Part shown: one piece after another, positions 32,565-44,399 of the stretch
Layout of the letters: the number at the start of each line of letters is the position of its first letter
Position numbering within the stretch: the stretch's first letter is position 1
Source of the DNA: Thuidium tamariscinum
Taxonomy: Eukaryota > Streptophyta > Bryopsida > Hypnales > Thuidiaceae
Length of the DNA stretch: 64,000 nucleotides
Direction: 5' to 3'
Assembly (NCBI GenBank): GCA_947034885.2
Contig: OX344749.2
Span: 46,343,682-46,407,681, forward strand
Notes under the pieces: model-generated
The model's input: the letters and a program-made list of their open reading frames with translations, nothing else
What the model was told of the DNA's origin: nothing
Database searches by the model: none
Translations under genes and position numbers: made by a program

Positions 32565-32882
32565 CTAATTTGCCTCGGCTTCCTCCTGCGCTGCGAGGCG
32601 CTCCAGCGCCTGCTTGCGCGCCCACGTCTCGATCCGCGTGTCCGGCTTGGCCGTGAGTCCTACCGTGAGCATGACGGTGGTGAGAATGCCGGTGATGTAG
32701 TACGGCGCCTCCCAATCCTCCCATTTGCGCTTCTGGCCAGGCGCCAAGGGCGTCTCCCCAAAGAGAACGCCGTTGGGACCCTCTTGCGTGCCAGGCGCAA
32801 ACCAACTACCGCCCCCGCCGTGGCCTCCGCGCAGTCTCTGCATCTGAGTCACTCTGCGCACCATCCCCAACCTCGACGCCAT
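32565..32882 (-). CDS. NDUFB11: Complex I subunit, ESSS/NDUFB11-like
   Basis: Single exon, 105 residues. Accessory subunit of mitochondrial NADH:ubiquinone oxidoreductase, inner-membrane arm. Seen: an Arg-rich, acid-poor start (MASRLGMVRRVTQ) followed by a Gly-rich stretch, the block NGVLFGETPLAPGQKRKWED, one membrane segment (about residues 60-78), then KPDTRIETWARKQALERL and an acidic tail. Plant ESSS proteins share the GQ-RKWEDWE, membrane span and IETWA-QKALERLE order; that comparison is from memory of the family. The ATG at 32882 is preferred to an in-frame TTG at 32897. The N-terminus suits mitochondrial import. It is head-to-head with the mMDH gene about 1.4 kb away. A different single-span complex I subunit is the main alternative. 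Confidence 0.75.
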   Translation of the reverse strand: MASRLGMVRRVTQMQRLRGGHGGGGSWFAPGTQEGPNGVLFGETPLAPGQKRKWEDWEAPYYITGILTTVMLTVGLTAKPDTRIETWARKQALERLAAQEEAEAN

Positions 32883-33367
32883 CGCTGCTGCTGCCAACCC
32901 AAGAATGGTGCGAGGAGGATCCGATTTTCGTCTTCTGAACCTGAAGCTAAAACACCGTACGTGAAGGTCTGATTCGGCACTAGGTGGCGAAATTTGATTT
33001 CCACGTCAGATTCTCAGGGGTCCACGTCACCTCACATTATTCCAAAACACTTACCGAGTGGAGTTAGTTACAAATTGTTTTAATTAAAAAGCAATGGTCA
33101 TTAAAAGCATCTACTTCTTGAAATATACATTGATGGTAGATTGATGGTCATTGAAAAAGAAAAATGTATCTTTGACACTAATTGCCTCTATTGCTCTGTA
33201 GGTGATATTGAGACTTTGCTCTATTGATTTTTTCATTGCCCAAGATCACAAGTTATTTGGGACTCTACGCAATCTATAATACATCACCTTCAGGTTCCCT
33301 CCCTATCCAAGGCCCCCATAATAGGCTTGATGCCATGCAACATCTTTGGCTCCCCCGCCCCGAAAAT
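32883..33367. other. Upstream flank of the complex I gene
   Basis: About 32883-33050 is GC-richer and probably leader and promoter. The remainder is AT-rich without features. Confidence 0.45.
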
Positions 33368-33528
33368 CACTAGAAGAAATTTGCATTTGCCTCGATAAAA
33401 TCTACTTGATGTGTTTGTTGAGGCAACAAAATCTGCATTTTTCTGCGTTCTTCGACACAACTTTTGCATTTTCTTCAAGAAACACATCAAGTAGATTTTG
33501 TTGTGGCAATGCAAATTTCTTCTAGTGA
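33368..33528. mobile_element. CACTA-type foldback MITE (161 bp) with AAT target duplication
   Basis: CACTAGAAGAAATTTGCAT and its inverse form the ends, with further pairing inside ('aaaatctacttgatgtgttt'). Direct AAT lies at 33365-33367 and 33529-33531. The same terminal CACTAGAAGAAA is seen at 55468. Confidence 0.8.
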
Positions 33529-33531
33529 ATT

Positions 33532-34132
33532 TCACCATGTACAAATTATGTGGACCCTAATTCGAGGTGCAACGCTTTGGCTTTATTGGATATTCAAGAA
33601 ATCAAAAATCATGTCATATTTGCTCATGAATGGTGGCCCACTCAACTTCTTCAATCTACCCTGTGGAATGTCTTTTTAGACTACGGTTGAGCTTCCTCGG
33701 AACGCCAATGATATTTGGCATTAGTTTTACAACGTTTGATTACCCCTATCCTTACTTACAAGGAAGGTGATTCCATTTTCTAGATCAATGAGGGCCCTCC
33801 TTGTATCTTCACTTAGCTTTCCGTAATGTATTTTTTCTTTCTCTGTTTCGGTGGTCTTTTGTCCAGCCTCCAGGCTTGGCTATTTATACTTGGTTCTTTT
33901 TAATGCAATGGTTAGCCATTTATTATCAAAAAAAATAAAAATAAAAAATAAAAAATGTATTTCTACAAATACTTTTGAAGCTTGGACACTTTTATTATCA
34001 ATGATTCCTATGGTTTTAGAAATGCTGAATTTCACAGGGACCCCCAACATTCTTACAGGGTTAAACCAAGCAAATTATTTTGTTCCCATCCCATTGAAAA
34101 CTATTAGAGTAACTTACTAGAATCAAATTGAG
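33532..34132. other. Intergenic, AT-rich
   Basis: No gene. Ends in the mMDH promoter region. Confidence 0.45.
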
Positions 34133-34191
34133 TTGCAAAGCGAGAATGCCGAGACATATCATAAGTTCACGGGACTTTTCCAGTCATCCCC

Positions 34192-34200
34192 AAACCCTAA
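34192..34200 (+). promoter_or_regulatory. telo-box (AAACCCTAA) upstream of mMDH
   Basis: AAACCCTAA about 110 bp before the mMDH ATG, followed by a C/T-rich tract (about 34217-34285). Telo-boxes and CT-rich leaders are common near start sites of plant housekeeping and mitochondrial-protein genes. Function here is inferred. Confidence 0.5.
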
Positions 34201-34309
34201 ATCGACTTCCCAAGCTCCCCTCGTCGCCATTCTTTCTCATTCTCCCCATCTCCCCTTCTCCCCTTCTCCCCGTCTCCCGATCACCCAAGGTCGCAGTAAG
34301 CTCATCACC

Positions 34310-36980
34310 ATGGCTGCTCGATCTGCGGCCGCGGGGTTGCTCAAGCGAGCTTTATCTTCCTCCCAGCCTCGCGTCCGTTACATGTCCAGCGACACCACGC
34401 CCAAGCGGAAAGTCGCTGTGTTGGGAGCTGCTGGCGGTATCGGACAACCTCTGGGCCTGTTGATGAAGCTCAACCCTTTGGTTACCGATCTTTCCTTGTA
34501 CGATATCGCAGGGACGCCTGGTGTGGCCGCGGACATCAGCCACATTAACACTGGTGCCAATGTATGGGTTGCGATCAGTTGAGCTGGACTGTCTCTTGTT
34601 TGTTTTGTTTAGATCTGGAGAGGTTTTGGAAGTTTGTGAATTAGGGTTTGAAAAATAGTGGTGGTGGTGGATTTGATTTTTAGGTGGAAGGATTCGCTGG
34701 AGATGCCGATCTGGGAAAAGCGTTGAAGGGATGCGACCTCGTGATTATTCCTGCGGGAGTGCCGCGGAAGCCTGGCATGACGAGGGATGATTTGTTCAAC
34801 ATCAATGCGGGGATTGTGAGGGCGTTGGCTACAGCCATTGCAGAGCACTGCCCTGAGGTAATTAGAATGTGTACATTTGATTTTGTGTGTCGATTTGACC
34901 TAACATAAGTGAAGTTTTAGTAATTAAGTGATGGTGATTTTAGTCTTAATTTTTTGTGGTTTTTTTTATTACTTATGGCCATTTCGAGAGGATCTTGACT
35001 GTATTGAATGTGGTAATTACTCTTGTTTGCTTCGGGAATGTTTGATTAGTTTTAGCGTTTTTCGTTTTTTAGATTCTTGGAGTAGTTGATGACGCTGTGG
35101 TTATTCTTTAGGCTTTGGTGAACATGATCAGCAACCCGGTGAATTCCACCGTGCCCATTGCGGCCGAGGTGTTTAAGCAAAAGGGTACTTATGACCCAAA
35201 GAGGCTTTTCGGTGTCACTACTTTGGATGTTGTACGAGCTAGGACCTTCCTCGCCCACAAGAAGGGTCTTGCAGTGAGTGGTATGTGTCTGGACAACAGC
35301 GCACAATTTTCCTCTGGCTATATCCATGTTGCAAACAACGGTCAAGATTTCTGAGTAGGTCGGCATGTAGCTGCCAATAACTGTTCTGAGTTTTGTTATG
35401 GAGATGTCGACACTAAAGTTCATTCCTCACTTGGACCTTTCCTTTAGAGGCAATTCTCCACTAAATGAAAACTAACTAAATATTTTAAAAGCTGAGAAAA
35501 GGGGAAGAAATGTATTAAAATTGAAGGGGTACGCAATTGTCCTACCATCCTTTTTTTAATACCTTTTGTTTCTCTTGCATAGCTCTTAAAGTATCTCGAT
35601 AGTTGTAATATTTGGTGAAGTATTGACTTTGTGGGGAAGCGTCTCAATGAGGAATGAATCTTTTTGCCTCTGACTCTATTTAGTAGTGAAGTATCTGTAT
35701 TTGTTCTATGCACCTGAATTTCAAGTGCTTTCTATATTTCATAGTTCCAGGCTTGCATCAAGTATGAGGGAATGCTCAACGTGTCATTTTGGCTATGCAG
35801 GTGTCGATGTCCCTGTTGTAGGAGGTCATGCTGGCGTTACCATCCTTCCTCTATTCTCACAGGTGATTTCTGGGAACTACTGAATCTACGTTTTTTCTAT
35901 CGTAACGTTGATTTGTACTCAGGGATTGATCAAGAGAGCAGCATATCTGGATTGGGGTCGCTGACTAATTATTCCTACTATGTTAGTACCCGAAATATGA
36001 ATTACTCAGCTACATCGTTCATTCTATTTAATGCCATCCATTATTTAATGTGGATGACAAATATTTCGAGTGAATAGCCACTCCAGTAACAAGTGGCCAA
36101 CACGAGATTCGTGCCCTCTAAACGTGTACATCACTAGGCACACTAAGGCATGGTGTTTAAAGTGTATTATAGGCATACAGAAAGCAGTGTGTCTTGCGCT
36201 AAGTAGTGTCGAGGAGGTTCTTTCCTTGGTAGGCAGTTGCTGGAAACCTGTTTTGGCGTGCATGATCTAACTCTCCTAGATAGTTTTCGTCTTTGCCATA
36301 GGCCTCTCCTTCAGTAGGGTTGACCGATGAGGAACTTGAGGCTCTTACCAAGCGTACCCAAGATGGTGGAACGGAAGTCGTGCAGGCGAAGGCTGGAAAG
36401 GGCTCTGCAACTTTGTCAATGGCGTAAGCTCCATTTGGTTGACATTTTTCGTGGAATTCTATTGTGCTGTGCTAGGTTGGGCTTTCTAGCGCTGCTCTGG
36501 CTTAACGTTGTGTCATGGGTATCTGAGTTTAGCTTGGTACGATTTCCAGCTGCACATTTTAATTGTGGTTATGCTCGTATGCAGTTATGCTGGTGCTCTT
36601 TTTGCCGAATCTTGCCTGAAGGGGCTCAACGGCTACAAGGATATTATTGAGTGCAGTTATGTGGCTTCCAATGTTGTGCCCGGCTTGCCTTTCTTCTCAT
36701 CTAAGGTATATATTGTAATTGTAATTGTTTCTTTAAGTTACCTGGCGAGTTTTTCAGTTCCTTCTCAATTTTAGTTACAATTTGGGCTGACGATGAACTT
36801 TCCTAAAAATTCCATGGTTCTCTTGTCGCCTGTCAGGTGCGACTGGGACCCAGTGGTGCTGAGGAGATTTTGGGTTTGGGCAAGCTCTCAGACTACGAGC
36901 AGAAGGGTCTGGAAGCGTTGAAATCCGAGTTGCTGTCTTCCATCGAGAAGGGTGTTAAGTTCGCCACCGTCAAGACTTGA
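34310..36980 (+). CDS. mMDH: Malate dehydrogenase, mitochondrial (seven exons)
   Basis: Exons 34310-34561, 34684-34857, 35112-35280, 35801-35862, 36302-36423, 36585-36705 and 36837-36980 sum to 1044 nt, 347 residues. Interconverts malate and oxaloacetate with NAD in the matrix. Seen: Arg/Ser-rich transit peptide (about 1-25, ATG in caccATGG), NAD loop [10 protein letters not shown] (39-48), substrate-loop Arg112 and Arg118 (PRKPGMTR), SNPVNST, Asp181 and Arg184 (LDVVR), and catalytic His208 (VVGGHAG). All junctions are GT-AG. Exon 3 ends at 35280 (G|GTATGT), not at the earlier GCA|GTGAGT, because only that choice keeps the conserved spacing before [11 protein letters not shown]. Length and residues are complete; no defect seen. 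Confidence 0.97.
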
Positions 36981-37339
36981 AGATGATAATCCTCTGGTGT
37001 TTGTGCTCCGCTAGTTTTGAAATGAGGACCGTTCATGTCCTGTTCTGAGATCATTGAGCCCAGTACTTTTACAGTTAATAATGCTTCGCCAAATCTTTTG
37101 TTGCACAGCAAGGTAGTTATTTTACGGATAGAATTGACAGCACAGTTTTGATGATCACCAAGCTCTTTGTTACATGTGTTTTTGGTATTCAAAAGTCCTG
37201 CCGCTCTGGCTGACTTGTTTCTGGGTTGAGATGCTACCTTGAATAATCCAAGACTGACTTGAATTTTCAGAAGTTGAGTTTGGGTTTGGAGTTCTATCAC
37301 AGGAGTTCTTGGTAAAATGACTGTTTAGACTGTTATGCC

Positions 37340-38800
37340 ATCTTAAATCGTACCGGGACCAAGTGTCCAATGGATGACAGATTTCTTCTATGGACGACAG
37401 AAGTGCATGTGCAGATGTTCATTCTTGGAATTTTGTGTGAAAAGGGAAGGTGTTGCACAGCCTCTTTGATAATTGCAGTTTTTTAAGTATCACAGCCTCA
37501 AATAAGTAAATTATTTTGGTTTTTTTAAGCAGTTTTTGAACCCTGTAAGGCTGTTGCAGTTAAGGAAGGAGGTCCATAAACTGACCATGTAAGGGTTGAA
37601 ATTGGATTTTGGAGAGGTAAAATATCTTGAAGAATTCTTCAGTAAATTTTCCTTGAAAGACAAGTGGAATAGGTATCTAACCCAAGTTGTTTCATATTCT
37701 TTTGAACTTTATGGAATTAGTTACAAAATTTTAAAGTTGAAAAAAATGGTCATTTGTGGTCATCAAAAGTAATCACCTCATAAAATGTGCAAATTTGGTA
37801 CAGTGAAGAAAGCATTTATGTTTTGGAAGGAAAGATTCTTTATCATTCAGCAGATGCCAAACGTCCGCGGCGTCATTCAAGGGTTAATGCTTGGTTGGAG
37901 TTTGAACCTCCTACCTCACTAAGTGTCTTATGGATAATAGAATATCTTCCCATATAATACAAAAGTGCAATTGTTCTTCATTGGAATTTTGTATTGAAAG
38001 GAGAGGTCTTGTACACTAGTTTGATCTATAATGAATGCTTTTGTTTTTCTTAAAGTAGATGATTAAAATAATTTCAAAAAGGATGTTCTCCGTGGTAACT
38101 AGCTTGTCTTTACGGGGTTAAACTATAAATGTTGATACAAGCATTTAGTGTCTAATAGATGACAAAGTATCTTTCTAAATGATAGAAGTGCAACTATTCA
38201 TCTTTAGAATTGTGTAGAATAGGGAGATCTTCTATTGATGTTTTACTTCTAATGAATGCTTTTGGATTTTTATAAACCTATGATTTCTACAATCACTAGT
38301 CCTTCTAGGGCTAATATCTTTACTTGAGTATTAACCCTAAACCTTTGAATGTCAACACAAACATCGGGCATCTAATGGATGATAGAAAATCTTTGTATGT
38401 AGGACAAAAATGCAATTATTTATCCTTGAAATTTTGAGTGAAAAGGGGAGATATTCTATAGTGCTTTGACTTCCAATGAGTGCTTTTGGATTTTTGTAAA
38501 CCATTGATTCCTAGAGTATCAAAATGGTCATTTTCATGATATCAAAACAAATGATTTCATGATCACTAAGGGACATCCTTCAAGGATTAAACATCAAGGG
38601 CATTTGGTAAAGAATCTTTGTATATAGGATAGAAGTGAAACTACTCATCTTTGAAATTTTAAATCGAAAGGAAAGATCTTTTGCAACAGACTTCCAATGA
38701 GTATTTTTTAATTCTAGAACTAGTAACTCCCATAGTATCAAAATGGATGATTTCATGATCATCAAGGTCCGCCCTTCAAGGGTTATTAGTCGGGGTTACC
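37340..38800. repeat. Decayed tandem array downstream of mMDH, unit about 220-230 bp
   Basis: Five units recognised by 'gg(c)atctaatggatgat..gaa(g)atcttt..atagaagtgcaa..ttgaaattttg..gaaaggggagat..ttccaatgagtgcttttgg', starting near 37355, 37920, 38148, 38366 and 38598. The last four are about 218-232 bp apart. The segment at 37560-37760 between units 1 and 2 recurs at 45790-45990. No coding. Confidence 0.65.
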
Positions 38801-39412
38801 CCGAAGGCCCAACCCCAACTCAAACGGTATAAAATACTTCGTTTAGACCACAGTACGGATTTTGTTGATTAGAAATGTTTCATCTCTCCAATAATCATAT
38901 ACTTCCAAAATAAAATTTGAATCAATATAGAAAAGTGAAAATTTGGAAAGGCAAATTTGTCCCCATTTCCAAGATAATTGGTATGCAGAATCAACATTTC
39001 AAGAGGGTCTATGACTATTACTGATTTACATATGCCCTTTCAACTTTTCACACTAGTGAAAGGGTTGGAAAGGGCTAATTCTGTCTTGTGTGCGATCAAC
39101 CACTTACAAGGCATAATTGATCCTTTCCAACCTTTTTTCTACTATGTCAATGCCCCATTGCAATCCTTTTGTTTCTATTTTGCAACTTATTTCCACATTC
39201 ATTTGCTACCCTATCTTTTTCCTATTTTTGCCTTGGCATAGTAGCTTAGAAGACTAGTAGAACTGGATACACAACTGAATGGGCCTATAGGAAGAGGCTC
39301 AAAACCTACTCATGGTTTAAGAACCACTCCTACAAAAGCGTCATGAATAATATAGAAAGATGTGAATATGGGATTGATTGAAGAGAGAAAACAAGTAAGG
39401 GAGAAACACCCA
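38801..39412. other. Spacer
   Basis: An 87-residue plus frame at 38978-39241 has no recognised domain and is not called. Confidence 0.45.
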
Positions 39413-39779
39413 TTTCCATCCCTGTACCTATTCTTGGGCCATAGAGTGTCACTAAATCTATCCATAGGCATACATTAAGGCGTCCAACAGCTGTTTAATT
39501 TTAATTTGCTGACACAATTGTAAGACACATGTGTAGTTTTCATTCACTGACATCTGATTTCAATAGGTGTTCGGTTAAAGGTACACCTATAGGACGGTTC
39601 TAGTGGTCTAGGGAGCCAACACTTTGAAAATTTACAGAAATTACATACTGATTCCAAAAAATTTAATTTTTTTTTAATATTCATGATTTTCACTCGCTAA
39701 TGCTAGAAAAATATCAGTTTTAGAAAACGCTGCCTCCAACTATGCTGAATTCCTTATTCGGATGGTTTTGGGTGTTTCC
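39413..39779. mobile_element. MITE family C, copy 4 (367 bp)
   Basis: GAAACACCC start and GGGTGTTTC end; near-identical order of blocks to 4714-5090, same orientation ('gctgacacaattgtaagacac', 'ggacggttctagtggtctag'). Confidence 0.78.
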
Positions 39780-40941
39780 ACTGTACGGTCATATATACAT
39801 GATTTTTGAATAGGACACAAATAGGTGATTGAGTAAGACACAAGGTGAAATAAGTGACTAAAAAGTATACAAAATCAACCTTGATTGAAGTTTATTATAC
39901 AATTAAATGCACTTAATGGGATGTTACAAGATTCTTTTTGAAAGTGGTCACTAATTAGGATAAAGATGTGCAATTTAATATTATTCAAACGTCATAAAAT
40001 AGAAAGATTTCAAAGTTCTAACACTTAGCTTAAGAAACATGTCAATCTTTACTAAGAGCAAATTGGCATTGTGATTTGCTTCTTTTTTTAATATGAATGC
40101 ACACTTTTTCCTACCACCTTCCTCAATTATAAAAACGTAGTGAACACATTAAAGACTTGTAGAGCATCATTCCCACCATGCTTATAATCAGATTTTCAAC
40201 TCATTCAAACTGTTCACAGGTCAAATAGAATTTAGAATTCATCAAAGACCCAATCTATGAGCACATTTGGCAACCTATGGTGCTCCCTGTCCAGAAAATC
40301 ATAACTAATTCTGTAAGAGTCCAAAAATTATGATTTCACTTGCCTCAAAACCACTCTTCACTTCTCTTTCTCAGAAAAATCTCTCCAAAAAAATTTCATC
40401 AACCCTTTATCCTACACAGACCTCTTTCATGTTAGATGGTCGATTCAACAGCCTCTTACCTTACAACAAATTCACTCCTTCCATCAGGCCACCTTCCTAG
40501 TGCTTGCCTATCGGTTCATAAAATGCTTGACAATCGCCTGCCGAAATAGTTAGCGGCAAAAAACGTCTCTAAAGCATAATCCGTATCAGTTGAACATACA
40601 ACTGACTGAATGTTCTCGCTAGCACCAATCCATAGGTTGGCAAAACTTTCAGCACTCTATTATTCTACAGCTTACACAAGAGAAGAATTCCCGCATGAGA
40701 TGAGTGTTGATGAAAATAAAAGTAAAACTAGCCGTCGCACATGATGACATAGCTGTTTGCATAGCAGCTCTTTGAGCTGAGCCGAAATCAGACGAGCACC
40801 ATCAAAATCAAATCCAAATCAAAAAGTCCCTACAAATCCACTTGACATAAATCAACTCAATTAATTGCACTCATCAAAAGCCGTAATCCCAGAAATATTA
40901 ACAAACTCCAGACTGAATGAAAGGGAGCTAAAATGGTAACA
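39780..40941. other. Intergenic and bZIP 3' flank
   Basis: AT-rich to about 40400, then slightly GC-richer up to the bZIP stop, probably 3' UTR. No other gene. Confidence 0.45.
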
Positions 40942-42175
40942 CTAACCCCAATTGGCATCTTCAGTGGGACCAGAACACAAGTTCAAGTTGAACGGTAAGG
41001 GATGCACGGAGCTGAGGTTATGTGGCTCCAGGGGAAGTAGTTGATGCCCAGACGTACCATGATGCAGCATTTCCAGTTGATGCCTTAAATTGGTTGCATT
41101 GGATCTCAACACGGAGTTTTCTTCATTCAACTGAACATATTGCTGAGAGGCAAGGCTGTAGCGATTCACCAGGTGGGCATTCTCCGCTTGTAGGTGAGCA
41201 ATCTGTGACCGCAATTCATCTAGATGCTGTTGCTTGCGGAGCCGTGACCGTCGAGCTGATTCTCTGTTGGAAATCATCCGCTTCTGCCTCCTCTCGTTAA
41301 TAATAGACTTGTCGTCATCAGACGTAAAAGTGCTCTGACCTTCTGGATTGTTGTTCTTCCTCGGACTTGTTGTATCCCCCTCTCTGCTGTCGTTAACGTG
41401 CCCCGCCGTTTCTCCACAAGAGTCCCGAGATAATCCTGACAATTCTGTTTGATTCAAATTAAGTCCCAACTGAGCTCCTGCACATGACGTCTTCAATAGC
41501 CACCCGTCAACAATCTTCTCAGAATCTTGTCACACGCACACTGCATAAAAAGCCACACCAGCATTGATTTCGCACGAGGTCATTGCTCCGACGTTCAACT
41601 CAAATATTACATATGAGTAGAGTACATTTCGGGGCACATACCTTACACAGGACAGCAGCCCCACTATGGAATCGATGGATAATAGATTCACACTTCCAAT
41701 AGCTACAGAAAAGCATTCCGCCTTCAAATGATATGAGGTCCGAAATGATTATCTTCAGAAGAAAAGACAACGCGGTTTGAATTTAGGGTTTAGGGTCAAG
41801 AGGCTAGAGATGAGAATCTATTCAGTCCCATGCGGTGTAATGGAATGGTTCAACTGATGCATTTCTTGCTCACGGATTCGAGATGTTTTGGAAGCCCCAA
41901 TAGATCGAAACAGAATCTGGCATAAGAACCAGGGACATATACTCACCGCCAGGAGGGGACGAAGAAGCTTTCACCGCTGTTCCGCTGTTTGAGACTGGAC
42001 ACAAGTTTGACAAAGACGCTTTCTCTCGTTCGTTACCTGTCCCCGCACCCAAAGAGTGCATATCCAACCTGCCCATGGGCCCAAAAAGGTCATCCACAGA
42101 CGGTGCTCGAGGCATACTTCCTCCATCTTCCTGCACCTTCTTCTCTTCGCCCTTGGTCACCTCCATCGCCCCCAT
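40942..42175 (-). CDS. bZIP transcription factor, S-group-like, two exons
   Basis: Exon 1 42175-41947 and exon 2 41525-40942 join in phase 1 (making Asp77) to give 270 residues. Nuclear, binds ACGT-core DNA as a dimer. Seen: basic region about 152-174 with the N-x7-R signature (NRESARRSR, Asn163 and Arg171), Leu nine residues on, and heptads at 181, 188, 195, 209, 216, 223 and 230 with Ala at 202. An eight-heptad zipper is typical of plant group S. The N-terminal 77 residues (SMPRAPSVDDLFGPMG) are hydrophilic and not a known domain. The start is secure: a TGA lies in frame three codons upstream. Intron 421 bp, containing AAACCCTAA on the minus strand. Group S1 genes often have a sugar-responsive upstream ORF; I could not find that peptide in the leader. 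Confidence 0.92.
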
Positions 42176-44126
42176 GGAAAGTCAGACTACGGCCACTACC
42201 TTCGAAGTTGTACTCGCTATACTAAAGTGAACAGGAACTGGATCGACTCTGCACTGACGAAGAACCTATCGGTCAGTCTTTAGGTCATGGGATCATGGTA
42301 AACACGACCCAAATCTGATAAGTTTAGGTTTCCAAAGTTGTAAGTCAAACCTTACCTGACAAGTGGTTCAAATTTGCGGTCCATCAACGATCATCATTCA
42401 TAATCTGCAGAACCCTATCTTCAGATTAGATAATAACAATGAAGCTTCATAAATTGACAAGATCCCACAAGCCCTGAAGCAAAAACAAAAGACCAACAAA
42501 AATTTTAAATGAAAAACAAAGAGATCACTATCAACACCTGTTAGATAGCTATAATTTCTTAAAGGTCTCCCAAAGTAATAATCAAACCATGCATAATCTG
42601 GTTTATCCTATGAGAGCTTGCCCTAAAATTGGACAAATTGAGTAATGTGGCAAAGAACCAAATCAAGAAATTACTAAGCCAATCTCGTACTGGCATGTCT
42701 AATCTCCAAGGGCTATCAATCAGGGGAAACGCCCACAGACCAAACGGGTTTCTTTGACCGTGAGAAGTTATTCACAATAACAACCTCCGGGAACACTGAC
42801 GATGAGACCTATCAATCAAAAGACTCCAGATACCATCAAGTTTCGACATCCACAATTCTTCTAGACCCTGAAAAAACAAGAAGCAACGAAGAAAAGTCAC
42901 CAACTAAAAATCTGCGACAATGCCGTTCCTCGAGACTGCACAAAACCGCCACAGCCTGATTGCTACGGGGCTTATGTGATGTTTTTGAATTGGTTCTTTC
43001 GTATCATTCGCGATTTGGATTTATGTCGTGATATAGCGACGAAGTTGCATTGCATGATTTTTGTTGCTGGCAGTGGTGGCTTTGTATCCAACCAAACGCG
43101 ATTGCAATCATCATCACAACAAATAACAAACCCGTAACACCACCTCCCATCTCCACCTCCCCTAACGATCCAGTCCCCACCAGACAAACAGCCCAACCTC
43201 CACCCAAATTCGCAATCCAACACGCCCAACCACAGAACCTCCTCCCATCTTGAGATTTAGAAAGAATCACTCCCCACCAAACCGCTCCCCACAAAACGCC
43301 CAATTCTGAAATATTCCTCTGCCTGTCCCGGCGCTTGCTTGCATCCTCTGGTGCTGATTTGCACATTCCTTTCTCCTAAGCATTGCGCTCTCGCTCGCAC
43401 GTTTTGTCTCCACAACAAAAAGAACGGACCCAAAACAAGAAAAAGCCTAATTAAACGAGGCGCCATTAAGGACCCAACAACTCACCGGCCGTGAAAGACT
43501 TCTCCAAGCAAGCGGGCGGCCATTCTCCTCCCCGCCAACCTCAATCCCTCCCACCAAACCTCCCCCCAACCCAAACTGGTGCCCCAGCTGCCCCCCGAGC
43601 TACTGCTTCCCGAGGCCAGGCCAAGGAGGCAGCGTAGCTGAGACAAGACAACAACGAGAGGACCGAGGAGGACATGGAGGCAGGGAGAGCAAGGGAGCGT
43701 CAGCTAAGGTAGCGTGGCGTGCGAGCTGGTGGACGGAGACTCGAAGAAGGCAAGCAAGGAGCCAAGGGGAGGGCAGGGCAGGGCAGAGCAGGGGATGCGA
43801 TAGAAGGTGAGTCAGTGCTGACACTTTGTTGTACGCGTGTTGAAGAGAAAGGAAGTGGATCAGGCCGGGCGCAGTCAAGCCCAGCCAGCTGAGGGGGGAC
43901 CCACGTCGGCAGCATCTCCCTTGCGGATAAGTTGCCAACATTCTACATAAGCTTTGCTTTGGGATTTGCACTGCCATTTGTTTAGGATTTGGGCCCATTT
44001 TGGGTGGGAACAGGTTGGGAAAAGGGCTCTTTTGCACCTTGTTTGCGGGGTGGGAACAAGGGGCACTCTGGCACTTGCTTCATTTGGGCCAAAGGGCAGG
44101 ACGTTAACCCTTAAAGGACGGACCTA
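42176..44126. promoter_or_regulatory. bZIP upstream region with CT-rich tract
   Basis: On the bZIP (minus) strand, 43870-43560 is strongly C/T-rich, followed by GC-richer sequence, as in plant 5' regions. Minus frames at 43366-43004 and 44037-43600 are open but have low-complexity, composition-driven content. They may be upstream ORFs at most. Confidence 0.45.
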
Positions 44127-44399
44127 AGGTAGGTACACCCAAAAGCGCCACTTATTCATACTGAGCCTATTTCCTGCTATTCATTAGTTCAAATTTTTAT
44201 GTAGTCTTGTTGGCAAGTGAAATCATGTTCCAACGCACCAAAGAACGCAGGATTTGGATACCGTATGCAAAAGTTATTAATAGTCAAAGTCTGTTTCTAA
44301 AAGCGCCATCTACAGTTTGTGAACATGACTGATCTCGGAAATGTATGTGCACTGTAGATGGCGCTTTTAGGAACAGGGCAATTTTGGGTGTACCTACCT
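44127..44399. mobile_element. MITE family B, copy 3 (273 bp)
   Basis: AGGTAGGTACACCCAAAAGC at the left, inverse at the right, TA at 44125-44126 and 44400-44401. Closest to 22571-22842. Confidence 0.82.

Noticed and set aside
32883..32897. Upstream TTG start giving a 110-residue complex I subunit
   Set aside because: Non-ATG start not expected in a plant nuclear gene; the ATG at 32882 is in frame and in good context.
35274..35280. Donor GCA|GTGAGT for mMDH exon 3
   Set aside because: Looks stronger than the chosen donor but breaks the frame into exon 4. G|GTATGT at 35281 restores phase and the conserved segment before the catalytic-His loop.
43004..43366. 120-residue minus frame upstream of bZIP as a separate gene or conserved sugar-sensing upstream ORF
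   Set aside because: It does not resemble the group S1 upstream peptide as I know it and has no domain; at most a leader ORF.
43600..44037. 145-residue minus frame upstream of the bZIP gene
   Set aside because: Composition is driven by a C/T-rich tract (Leu, Pro, Ser runs); no domain and no splice context. Better read as 5' region of the bZIP gene.
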